A stretch of DNA of 64,000 bases from Turnera subulata (lineage: Eukaryota; Streptophyta; Magnoliopsida; Malpighiales; Passifloraceae), in contig JAKUCV010000897.1 of the NCBI GenBank assembly GCA_028386065.3, positions 142,869-206,868 on the forward strand, read 5' to 3'. A program made the translations under genes and the position numbers. Shown here piece after piece: positions 11,491 to 22,599 of the stretch. The notes under the pieces are model-generated. The model worked only from the letters and a program-made list of their open reading frames with translations, made no database searches and was not told the origin of the DNA. The number at the start of each line of letters is the position of its first letter. The stretch's first letter is position 1.

Positions 11491-12432
11491 TCAACCAAGA
11501 AAATTAACTATCCTAGACAAAGGAACCACGCAAAGACCCCTTTTCTTCAGCTCTGTGCTGTCATTTTCCCTCTGATCAATAAAACCCAATTTGCTTTTCT
11601 CCTCTAGCTGCAGCTGCTGGGTAGGAGCATTTCCATTCTCCTACAAAAACAAAATCCACCACGTACATATCCATCATCAGTCGACATAAAAGAGCCAACC
11701 TATAGCTCTACCTCTAGCTACGGCCGAAAACACAACAACCCAAAAAGAACCGCCAAAGACCATGCAAATAATGGATGTTTCCTCACCTGTGAAATGTTCC
11801 TGTGATCCTTTCGTTTTGTGTTCTTGAACTGGCCCATTAGAGCATCACATACCTATATCCAAATTAAAAAAAAAAAACAAAAAGAAGTTGACAAGAGAAT
11901 GGTAAATATAGTTAATGCAAGAGAGAGTTGACATGTATAAAAATTAATGACAAGAAATCGCATAAAATAAACCAATGAAGCAAGGAAAGGAAAAAAAAAA
12001 AAATAAGGGAGGGAATTGTTTTAGCATCTAAAAAAAAGGGAGGGAATTGTTTCTGACCTTGGGACTATTAACAGGAGAACTAGCAGTGTCCTCCAAAGCA
12101 TCATCAACCAAAGCTCCATTGTTTCTTCTTTTCTTGAAACTGAGCAGCCTATTATTATAACCCTTATGATCCACAGACAATAACCCAACAACCTGTTCCT
12201 GCTCAATGGACTTCTTTACAACCCAAGAAGTTGCATCAGAGACCATGGAAGAAGTCTCATCATCATAAGAGAAATTAGAACTCATGTACTCATCATTATC
12301 GTTGTTGCTGGCAAAGAAATCCTCAAAGTACATTGTCCAACCACTCTCTTCATCAAAAGTACTAGCTGTTGTTCTCTCATGAGAAGAAGAGGAAGAGAGA
12401 GGTCTGCTCTTAGAATTCATTGAATTTTCCAT
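11491..12432 (-). CDS. VASCULAR-RELATED UNKNOWN PROTEIN (VUP)-like
   Basis: Three exons on the minus strand, 12432-12058, 11852-11787 and 11640-11491, join in frame into 195 codons plus stop through GT...AG introns. I recognise the family from the motifs ESGWTMYFEDFF (about residue 28) and SSMVSDATSW, the LEDTASSPVNSPK segment at the end of exon 1, and the closing LKKRGLCVVPLSRIVNFLG encoded by exon 3. VUP proteins are small plant-specific regulators linked to vascular development and hormone responses; their biochemistry is not established. The protein is hydrophilic and Ser/Asn/Asp-rich, with a basic stretch FKKRRNN, and has no membrane segment. I chose ATG 12432 (MENSMN) because family members start in this way; an upstream in-frame ATG at 12486 would add 18 residues. 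Without exons 2 and 3, exon 1 would run on to a stop inside the intron. Confidence 0.85.
12005..12052 (+). repeat. Micro-insertion in VUP-like intron 1
   Basis: AAGGGAGGGAATTGTTT is exact at 12005-12021 and 12036-12052, flanking the insert TAGCATCT plus an A run. It ends 5 bp from the exon 1 donor (12057). Confidence 0.6.
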
Positions 12433-12529
12433 GTAGAAATCAAGAAACTTAAGGGGAGAATTAATGTAGGGCAGAGGTAAGAGCATGTACTGGTATATGG
12501 AAGCTTGTTGGCCTATTGTATAGGATGAG

Positions 12530-12538
12530 TATATATAA
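12530..12538 (-). promoter_or_regulatory. TATA box of the VUP-like gene
   Basis: On the minus strand CCTTATATATAC lies about 100 bp before ATG 12432, a fitting position for a TATA box with a short leader. Confidence 0.5.
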
Positions 12539-13903
12539 GGGGCGCAAGAGCAAGGGAAAAAGACATGAAGAGAATGATTAAGTATGTGGCGTAGGGAATC
12601 TTGGTTTTGTGGTCCACAAATTGTTAAGAGTTAGGGACTAGGGAGTTGGGAGAAGTGGAATTTTCTTGAGATAGAGTGATAGCTAGAATTGACCTTAATC
12701 ATATAATATATATATGTTAGATAAGATCCTGCACCCAAAATAGATTTTAAATTCCAAATTATTTCTACAATATTTCCATTTGGTGCTGCGTTGAACAAGT
12801 CACAAAGTCGAAATTAATTAGTTAATTGAAGACTAAATGTTCATAATCATTTCTTTCTCTTTTATAATACCAGGGAGAACTAATTGGAAGAATCTCTTCC
12901 CCTGATTGTCTGTTAATTAAGGTTGTTGGCTGCCTATAACTGAGTAGTTAAATCAATTGGGATCCGTCTTTATTATTACATATTATATTTCTCCACAACT
13001 TATTGTATTTTGTGGTTTATACTTATATATCAGTCATAATTTCAAATGTTTCATTCGTACAACTTAATCTAAAAAAATTAAAATACGTACAGCTTAATAT
13101 CATTACTCTATATCTCACTAGAAGAAACGAGATACTTAAATTGTTGTGATTGCTGATTGAGTACGTGGATTTGATATGGATTATATTCTTTTCCTCACTC
13201 ATCTGTTCAAAATTTGATTAATAAACAAATTAAAAAGCATAGACACAGTTATCATTAGATGGAAACATTTTGAGACTTTTCTTAATTTTTCTTTACCGAA
13301 CCTTTGAGACAATTGACTTGTGGGAGAAGCAGACATAACATGAAGTTTGGGAACATGTATACATTTAGTAGAAGCTAAGATGACCTACGAGTCTATGACT
13401 TTGTTGCTTCTCCGGCCAAATTTTAAACTCTTTAAAAGTTTGGTATTGGCTGACATTGGCTTTATCTTCAAAATAGTTGTCCCTTTCCCCATATAGATTA
13501 TCTCGTATATCAGAATTGAAAGAAGATCAATGCTTTCTTTTCCCGTTTTTCTTTCATATGTTATGCCAACTTTGCATCCTCGGGCTCATCCTTTACCGAA
13601 CTAATTCGGATCCTATTAGGACATATACAAGAATTCGAATTCCTGACCTGATTAAGTAGAATCAATCAAGTCACGTAATCTTTAGACCAATCCCATACTG
13701 GTTTGCCATAAGATTCATTCTTTAATCTTTAGTTTAAAATTCTACTTTTCTTGCATGATTTTAGAAGAAATTTCAGCCGTATTTTTTTTTTTCATTATAG
13801 AAAGGGAGCTAAGTCATCGTATAATTGCCCCCAGGGGCAATATATACCATTGTTTACACCAAACCAAAATCGTGGGCCTGGGCCTGGACCAGCTAAATGA
13901 GAG

Positions 13904-14092
13904 CAACTGCTAGTTGTTGCGAAGGATGAGAATAATTATTAGTTGTTGTGGGCTTATCGACTGCTAATTGTTGTGAAGGATGATAACAACTGCTAGTTGT
14001 TGTAGGCTCACCGGTTGCTAGTTGTTGTGGGCTTACTGTGGACGGTTGCTAGTTGTTATGGATTTACCGCAATTGTAGTTGTCGTGGGCTTA
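13904..14092. repeat. Degenerate minisatellite (TGCTAGTTGTTG unit)
   Basis: About seven imperfect copies of a 25-40 bp unit built on TGCTAGTTGTTGTGGGCTTA. Confidence 0.75.
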
Positions 14093-14447
14093 CCTAGGTG
14101 GGTGATTGTGGCAATTGTCCTTGTCGTCTTTTGGGTCTTGGTAGGTTGTGGAGACCGCGAATTGTGGAGATTTGAAGATTTCGGCAAAGATTGAAAATAT
14201 CTTATCTAGGTGATTCCGAATTTAAGTTTGACAGTTTGTTGGATTTTAAAATTAAACAAGGTTATCTTGATTTTATCTATCTGTTGTACTTTGAATATCG
14301 CTTATATAAGGCAGTTGATAAGGCTTGTTTCGATATCCAATGATCAATCAGAAACATATTATCTTTTTGCTAGTTTACTCTGTCGCTCATTAGCGTAGAA
14401 TTACTATGTCTTCCTTAGTATAACATAGCTTAGAAAATCAAAACACT

Positions 14448-14610
14448 AAAACCCGGTACAGGGCGCGTGACATCTGTCAGTTCGACCCTACAACGGTCGG
14501 ATTCGATGGTCGGTTTGGCCTTTCAACGGTCGGATCGGCAAGTCAGCATCAAAACCCGGTCCAGAACGTGCGACACCGTCCGTTCAGCCTATCAACAGGT
14601 CGAATCCAGT
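14448..14610. repeat. ~102-bp tandem duplication, GC-richer than surroundings
   Basis: AAAACCCGGTACAGGGCGCG near 14448 and AAAACCCGGTCCAGAACGTG near 14551 begin two related units, each with GACA, a GTC/GTTC stretch and a CGGTCGGATCG-like segment. The second unit is cut short. Confidence 0.55.
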
Positions 14611-14685
14611 AAAATCGTTGGTCGCTTGCTGTTCAATGTAGCGAACATTATGAATTCTGAAAAACTTCCATTACATTAATTGCAC

Positions 14686-14711
14686 CCATATATATATATA
14701 TATATATATAC
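14686..14711. repeat. (TA)n microsatellite
   Basis: An uninterrupted TA dinucleotide run of about 13 units. Confidence 0.85.
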
Positions 14712-15526
14712 TTGTGTGACAAAAGCTATAGCTTTTAATTTTTTTTTTTGTTTTGGGTTATAAATTACTGATTCGAGCCCAAATTTAGAACCTTCAACCT
14801 GAAGACCATCTCAATAATACTTGAGTTTTAACTCATTGGTTACCGTTCAATTAGCTTTAGCGCATTAAGGGGTTGATTTCCCAACAAGTTCAAAATCAAT
14901 CTTTTGATTGTTTTTCAAAATTGAAAAGGGTACCTGAGTGTTTTTTTTTTTTTAAAAAAAGAAAATGCAAAGGGTTATCCAGCCATCCAAAAGCGAGGCA
15001 TATTTTCTTCATATAAAACAAATTTCAAAGTTTTGCAACCAAATTCGTGATTAACATGATAACCGTTCAAAACTTCCTTATAATATACGAAAGGATGGTA
15101 TTCTAAAAATTTAATTCTTTTTAATAGAAAATTCTATTTTTTTTCCTTTTTAGATGGACGTGTTTATTCATTTATTTGATCATGAGCCACTTTGGTATGT
15201 ATTAAAGAAATTGGAAAGGACAATGCACATGGATCAATGTGGGGCGTGTTGTATGCCTCTTCATTTTGGCCTCCATATACCTATCGTGGCCACTTCGCTT
15301 CTTTCTTACTGATTGGAGGAACAACTCAGACAATATATGGGTGCGGATCCAAGCACAAATTTGTTCGGTTTGGTCATTTGGGGAAATCAAGTTTCATTAT
15401 TTTCTACAGTACTTGATAGAAAAAGTTAACTAACCCAAATGCTAACAAAAATTTATGCGAAAATCTACTTCAACTAATCTGTGAATTAAATGCATGAATT
15501 CCGAGGTTAGGAATTTGGTGGTACCT

Positions 15527-15575
15527 AAAGTATTGACATTCCTACTATCAAAAAAAAAAAAGTATTGACATTCCT
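15527..15575 (+). repeat. Micro-insertion with 17-bp duplication
   Basis: AAAGTATTGACATTCCT is exact at 15527-15543 and 15559-15575. It flanks ACTATC plus A9. Confidence 0.65.
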
Positions 15576-16844
15576 TATAACATTGATTTGACAGTTCAGG
15601 AGCGGAAAGGATTTGCTATACGGTGCAACACATGCATTTTTTTTGTTGTTGTTATTAAAGCAGTACTTATGCACTTCTAGCCAAGTTGTCCGTTAAGAAG
15701 AAAAATAATCAATAAAATAAAATAAAGGAAAAAAATAATAATGAGTGCTTCATTTTTCTTCATTTTGTTTTATGCGCTGTAATTGTGCGTCCAACAGTAT
15801 TTTCCGGAAAAATAAATTTTATATTTCCTTTTAAAATTAGCAGTTAACTTATGCGCTACACACAAATAGGAATATTTGCCTCGTATCGATATCATCCACC
15901 CATCATCTGTAGTCATCAACAATAATTCACACTTAGACAAAGCAAGAATAAAAATAATTCACGCTGTTGCTATCCCCTAACTATTGATTATTACTTCTTA
16001 TTAGTCTCAATCACTACAGTTGCTTTCTCGTCATCTCATTAGTCCTTGGCCATCAATATTATTCTTCTATATGACCCTTTTTTTTTTGTATACTAATCGA
16101 CGAATTCCATGCATTGATGAAGAAATATAACAGAAATGGAATGACATCCACTAAGGGGATGACTGGTAGCAGAAGACAGTAAAAGACAGAAGAATTACAC
16201 AAGCAACGGATCGAGAACCGAGAAATCAAAATAAGAGGTCGTAATATTACCCCAAAACAGTGATTCTCAATATATGCATCCCAAACGGAGAAAAATAATT
16301 TACAAAGAAAAAATCATAAAAATATTTTCCCAAACCGAAAAATTATATTTTTTGCAAAACAAAGGTGCGTATGCCTTTATATAAATTCTCAAAAAAAAAA
16401 AAGCCTATATATGGTAAAATGTTGTCCATTTATTATTGATTATTGGCTTTTTTTTTTCGTGTTAATGGAACAGATCCAATAAGAAGACTCCTGCCATTAA
16501 AACTTGCTACTTCCGTATACAACATCAACGGGCCACAAAAACATAATAATAATCACACTTAGAGTCTATAGAATATATAAAATCACGCCAAACACAATGA
16601 ACTTTTATTTATTTAAATCCTTACACAATAAACTAGGCGACACCTCGGTGCCCCAGACGGTAGCGACACGGTGTTTCACAACTGTTATTTTGCTACACAA
16701 ATAATAAAAACCTAATATACCTATTTATAAGGACTCTGACTTTACGGACAAGACATGATTCCAAAACTGAATTGGACTTGGACTCTTAAAACCTAATAAA
16801 GTAAATAATCCTAGACCCAATAAAACTAGCTTAGTTTAATATCC

Positions 16845-16884
16845 AACAATGTCTCTCTTTTTTCTATATGAAAAACAATGTCTC
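16845..16884 (-). repeat. Micro-insertion with 11-bp duplication
   Basis: AACAATGTCTC at 16845-16855 and 16874-16884 flanks an 18-bp T-rich insert. Confidence 0.4.
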
Positions 16885-17015
16885 CCTTAAACTAAGCTTG
16901 CAATACAAACATGACTCTAACTAATTCCGTCAATTGCAAGTGTCTTTAGTGCTATTGTTGTTGCAGTGACTAACTCGAACATTGCTTCGAACAGTAACAT
17001 CTTCCTTGAGTCAAA

Positions 17016-17935
17016 CTAAACTTTCAGCTTCACATCCTTTCCATATTGCATTCTATACTTGAGGAACATCTTCCAGGCTTTATCTTGCTTGTCAATGACA
17101 TCTTGAACTGTCTTCCATTCATTGTTACTTCCACAAATACTCTTAACAAAGTGGGTTACATTGCTCATATCCTCTGTTGAGAAAAACTGATCAACACCAA
17201 TAAAATCAATTTTCTCATCATAGATAAAACTAATTTCTTCAACTTCCTTCCCTTCAATCTCTTTTGGTTTTATCTCCTCTTCTTGTTCAACCTCTGTCAA
17301 TTTGTCTGCCTCAAATAAAGAATCATTTGTAAAAACTTTCTCTTTTACTTGTTCAGCTATCTGTTCACCTTCATTCTCTCTTTGGCAAGATAAATTATTT
17401 TCTTGAACTACTAACTCTTCTTTCTCCTCCTCTTGAGAAAATAATTCTTCTACCTTGTTGTCAACCTATACCATTCACCATGAAACTTTGAATCTCGAAT
17501 GTAATCTGGCACTGACAAATTTTTCCCTTCAATTCTTCTCAGTCTTCTAACTTCATCATCAAATCTATCTTCCATTCTACAACTAGCCAATAATACTGTC
17601 ACTGAATTGTTAGAACTACTAACTCTACTCCACGATCTTAGCATCTATTTGACTATCGCACTTTTGTTGTTCATTTGTCCTTCCCTCCCTGAAATCGAGG
17701 CGCTTCTCATGCATAATCAGTTTAGCTTTTAGCAAATCAATTGTCAAAACTTTGAGATTTTAGAATTCTTTAATAGCTTTCATCTTGCAATCAAAACTAA
17801 ATGGTAGGCTTCGAAGAATTTTCTTCACAACCTGAAAATCTGTCATCTTTTTACCATTGGCTCTCAAACCATTGACTAGTTTCTGACAGAAATAACCATC
17901 AATTACTTCAAAGTCCAATAATAATGTATATATAC
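17016..17935 (-). pseudogene. Ty1/copia gag remnant (UBN2 type) plus acidic ORF
   Basis: Minus strand 17915-17650 reads in one frame with one stop: an F-x-V-I-D-G-Y-F start, KLVNGLRANGKKMTDFQVV, then KKILRSLPFSFD, AIKEF, a stop, and LIMHEKRLDFREG. This is the classic copia gag (UBN2) pattern of ilrSLP..f and L..hE.rl. Downstream, 17644-17450 and then 17459-17016 are open in two frames. The second encodes a strongly acidic Glu/Lys-rich protein ending WKMFLKYRMQYGKDVKLKV, which I do not recognise. No LTRs or protease/RT domains are visible nearby, so this is an isolated fragment or a captured gag. Confidence 0.65.
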
Positions 17936-20204
17936 TGAAGTCAGAACTGTATCCCTAATGCACTTGAATAAATTCAAAATCTCACACAACCTTGTAACGA
18001 AGAAATTCAGGGAATAGACATATTACCCAAAATAATAAAAATTGCACAAATTAATTTCTTAATTATTTAATCCATCTTATCATTTCTTCAATTAATATAT
18101 ATATTTAGCTAAAACTTATTTGATATAGTATTATTAAATGATTCAGTCGGTTCTAATGTCGCAATCACCACTAATCAATCATTTATAATTGTTGACTTTT
18201 GTGTCCCATCAAGACATTCTTACGGAAGAAGATCTTGCAAGATCTCGTTTTTATCAAAAAAAGCTTTGTCAAGTGCCAAAGGAGGACATAAACCTATTTA
18301 CTAACCCCTAATTATTTGTTGGGAGCCAATAATCTAATTAAGAAGCATAAAATTTTGCCAGATAGTTTTCAACACTTTCTGATTCTCATATCTTCATTGA
18401 CATTTAAATTAATCTCGGTTTGGTCCTAATTTCAATCTTAAAGAAGAAGGGAAATAGAGCTGGGAAGGAACTATGTTAAGGAATTAATATTAAGGCTACA
18501 TTTGAGATTAATCAACTTTTGTATATACGGACCCAAACCAGAAAGATAAGAATTAAACTCCAAAAGCTCCAAATGTGATGATGAAAATGTGGGTGATCAG
18601 TATTAGAGTTACTATATTTTGTTCAACTAAACGAAAGTTTGGATCACCAATATTGGTCTCAAGGGTGAGACTGACAATCGGCAAAATATAAACTAGTTTC
18701 TACGTTTAATTAGCGAAGTGTAAACAAAGAGATTAGTAGTATCTTTGTTTCAATGACATGTAGAAGTGAAAGTGGACCAACTATTTAAGTGGGGTCCAAC
18801 GAAACCTTATTCTCCTTGAAAAAATGTTCCTAAATATTAGGTCCAATGCTTTGTATTTTCGTTTTCAAAGATGTAACATAATCATGAGTTGTCTTAATTA
18901 TAAATTAGATAAGTGCCTCTTTCAGTTTGTGTCAACTTATTATTAAATCAGTATCTAAACCTTAACGCACGAATGATCAATGCACATCGGCTTCCAAGCC
19001 CACGTGTATGCCTCTCAAATCTCAACTGACATCACATGTGATGTTGTATTTGTGGCCAAATTAGTCATCAATTGCATGACTTTATTAATAATTCTCTCCA
19101 TCCCTAAACAAGCACCATTGTTTAAATTTTCCAAACAAATTAAGAAAATGATTAAATCAACGTAATCATTGAACACGAGACTGTTTCTTATGCATATATA
19201 AATTAGGCAACAAAGTGGGTAGAGCATCTTATGACCTCAGAAAGACCTCTGTTATACAAAATTATAAGAGAAAATACACTGTTGAACCATCACGAGAAAG
19301 GAACACGTGGCTTTTTCTTCTAAGGCAAAATATTGTGACAAAAACTTTCAAGGATATACATATCCCATGACGAGACTCAATGTCTCACCGTTAGAAAACT
19401 TCCCAAAATCTTGAACAATAATGGCAATATTTTGAGTTATTCGAAAACATTCTGGGTTATATACCCGGAGCTTTTAATTTGTCTTGGTTATATACTTCGT
19501 AGTTTTTTTGGTTTCTTTTTTTTTTTTTTTATTTCGAGTTTCATTTTTTTTCCATTCGTATATTTCAAGTAATCTGGTAGTGACATCTGTTAGAGTCCAC
19601 CTGACACATGTCGAAAAAAAGTTGGTGCCACGTGAAAAATATCGTAAGACCCACCATTAGGACATTTGAGAGATATAATAAGACCCACAAAAAATTAACA
19701 GGTGACACTAATTATGTTGTGACATGTGACAAGTAGATCCGGATAGAAAATCACTTCAGCACTCGAGCTACGCCCCAAGGTAAAAGTCACGAACACAAAA
19801 TTCCAGAATGTATCGACTTAGCAAGAGTAGGCACTAGGCTTATTGGAAATTAGAATTGGGCTATTTAAGAACGTAAGAAAATTCATGTCTAGTGATGCCA
19901 ACTACATTTATTCAAGGTTATTTTTAAAATATTACTAAGAAAACAAGTAAAGGACAGAGTTAATTTGCCCGTGTAAGTGTTTCCCTGGCGAATGGTAGGT
20001 AATACATATATATGATTATATTCGTGTCTCATAATACATATATGCATAGAGAGATGATGGGCGTGACAACAAAGAATGTCATTTTCCAAAACATGGATCT
20101 CTAATTAATTTCAACTGTTTTGAAATTATTTTCCGTTGTGGCTTTCCATATTCTTTATAGGTAACTAGTAAGATGGGAGCAAAGGATCGAGAATTCAATT
20201 CTCT

Positions 20205-20254
20205 AAACTATAAACGGACCTTTCCATAAAAAAAAAAAACTGTAAACGGACCTT
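20205..20254 (+). repeat. Micro-insertion with 18-bp duplication (one mismatch)
   Basis: AAACTATAAACGGACCTT (20205-20222) and AAACTGTAAACGGACCTT (20237-20254) flank TCCAT plus A9. Confidence 0.6.
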
Positions 20255-20499
20255 CATTCTGATACTAGAGAGAGAATAACCCTACTCTCCGCCTGAATAG
20301 AATTTGTCACTGACCTTAAACTGGACATGGAGAGATGTGCGATTTTAAAAATAAACAAATGGTATAAACAAAACAAATGGAAATTAGTTTTTCCTTTTAT
20401 ATAGAAATCTCGTTTGATATGCCTTTTTATCTGCTCCCAAAATCTGTAAGAAGAGCCGCAGGTTTTGTTTTTTAAAAATTTGTCGTTTGGTAATTCTCG

Positions 20500-20548
20500 A
20501 AAAGTTAAATTAATTTTTTTTTGATGATAAAGAAAAGTTAAATAAATT
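20500..20548 (-). repeat. Micro-insertion with 16-bp duplication (one mismatch)
   Basis: AAAAGTTAAATTAATT (20500-20515) and AAAAGTTAAATAAATT (20533-20548) flank a T run plus GATGATAAAG (complement ATCATC plus A run). Confidence 0.5.
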
Positions 20549-21028
20549 GCTTAATTTCTAACTGTATTCTCATCATTAAATAATATAGTGAAACAAAATT
20601 TTTGTAAATAAAAAAATATTTTTGAAATATTTTTTGTTTGGGTAATCCTAAATAAATTTAATTACTTAATTTGTTTTATAGTAAATAATCTTTGAAGTCA
20701 TTTTTTTTTTTTCTAAGGATCAAGAGAGTGCGATATGATCAAGCCTTTATACAAAGCAACAGCTCCAAAACTTTGAATCGCCTAAGGGACCCCTCCATAG
20801 TCCCATATATCTAACATCCTAACAGGGTAACAAGAAACAAACAAAGCAACCGGCATATGTGATCTCAAATAAAAAGCTCCATTATAGTGCAAGCATTGAT
20901 AAATTTTAAAAAGTACTGTTTTGGAGGAATTTGATTATGGGTGGAAGTGTACTTTTCATCTCCAATGATCCATCAGTGGGTTAACAAAGAACATCCTGTT
21001 GGCGGTACAAAGGGAATTAATTTACAAC

Positions 21029-21385
21029 TGAAGGAAAACATATATCTCCTGAATGAAATAAATTAGGACACCTACTTGATGTCCTAGCAGCGGAAGTAGA
21101 AGATCTTGGAGTCCAGGTCTTGATCTACTGGTCGTGTAGGGTTGTCACAGTGTGTCGGATCAACCCTATAGTTTCCACGGCCTAAACCTCTCTTCTAGAG
21201 CTGTGTGTTAGGTGTGTGTGGGTGTAACCTAGCCACCCTTGTATATGTTATTCTTGGCTCTTATGCCAAAGAATAATATGTATATATAGGAGGTATATTA
21301 GGGTTACATATGAGCACCCAACTTATGGGTGGACCTAGTGGGCCTCACCACCTCTAGTGGGCCCCACAACCTATATAACCCAACA
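21029..21385 (-). repeat. Copia 3' LTR
   Basis: 357 bp, TGAAGGAAAA...CCCAACA. It differs from the other LTR at four positions by eye. Confidence 0.92.
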
Positions 21386-22599
21386 TCTCCCACTCACACA
21401 TAAGTGAGAGTGCTCAAAACACCAATTTGTAAGAAACTCATTCTTGCCACAACAGCAATAGTCATACAAGGAAATAGGACCGTGCGACCGGCATACTGTG
21501 AGAGCAAAATGCTATACACCTGTTAGGGATATATAGCCTCTCGTCGAGAAAGTACCTGCAAGTAGATCAAAAAAAAGTATGCAAGTGCCCTAGATCATCT
21601 GAATCACATTAGAAATCATCCATATGATCTCGTCCATCAAAACGTGACGCAATGCAACGTAATGCAATGCAATACAACGCAATGTATTCACAATTATAAC
21701 CGTACGTCATAACTGGTGCACCGGTGAATACAAGACTAATGTGATTCCGTCTATGACCTTCCTCTTCTCACGATTCCCTTGACCCGGCTCAACTCGCTTT
21801 TCTAGACATGTCCCGCCAGACCGAATCTGTGTACATGGTCCTTAGGCAACATACTAAGATAGCGACCATCAAACCGAATCTCAAGTCTCTGCTAGGAGTA
21901 CTGAGGGTACATAAGGTAGAGCCATCATAGAAGCTCCAGGTCTCACACAACTAGAAGTTGAGATCATACTCTAGCTAACCCGTGGTCGACAAAGTGCACA
22001 CATGGTATGAAACATGTGCTACAGCATTTTCTCCTTTCCCGTGGAGCGTATGTCTTTCTCATAAGGAATGCTGTACAGATGGTATTTAGACACCATATGT
22101 GTCCAAATCTGAGTTCCTCGATCTACACATCAACTTGAACTCACATCTGGCCTACTAAGTAGACTCGGTGAACGTATTCCACCATTAAAATGACCTTCTG
22201 TCATTATATAGCCGACATTTATGATTTTAAGCCACAAGCTCTCAAATTATCCATCTGATAATTTTGCTTAAAATCCGTCTCATCTCCACTTATCACTAAG
22301 ATAAGGAGGCGGTTACCCGTGTGAGAGGGTTAACCTCGTGCCTACTCGACATACTCTTAAACAAATAAATGAAGAATGTATATAACATTCATCCATATGT
22401 ATGTATACAAATCAACTTATTTGATAGCAAGTACATTAAACACACAGGTTGTGAATTTTGGGAAAATAATAAGCATAAGGTGAAGTACTTAAGCCTACAC
22501 AATTTTAATACCTAATGTGCTACATAAACACATCTCAAGGTAAAGACTTAAACAGTGCATCTGATCACTTGTCTCTTATAGACAAATACTTCACTTCAC

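Larger units (their letters stand above)
12541..17015. other. Intergenic with small repeats
   Basis: No gene recognised. Several small repeats are listed separately. A TTTTTTTTTT run followed by GTATACTAATCGACGAATTCC near 16078-16110 resembles the 3' tail of a minus-strand LINE copy, but I found no flanking duplication. A TATATAAGG with flanking unique sequence at about 14300 could be an old LTR promoter; I could not define LTR ends. Confidence 0.45.
17936..21023. other. Intergenic
   Basis: No gene recognised. A T13 run at about 20701-20713 followed by ACAGCTCCAAAAC-type sequence to about 20890 may be a minus-strand LINE 3' tail, but no target duplication was found. G-box cores CACGTG occur near 18999 and 19304 with no adjacent gene. 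Confidence 0.45.

Noticed and set aside
15192..15433. Cluster of 62-74 codon ORFs on both strands
   Set aside because: No motif, mutual shadows, AT-rich surroundings.
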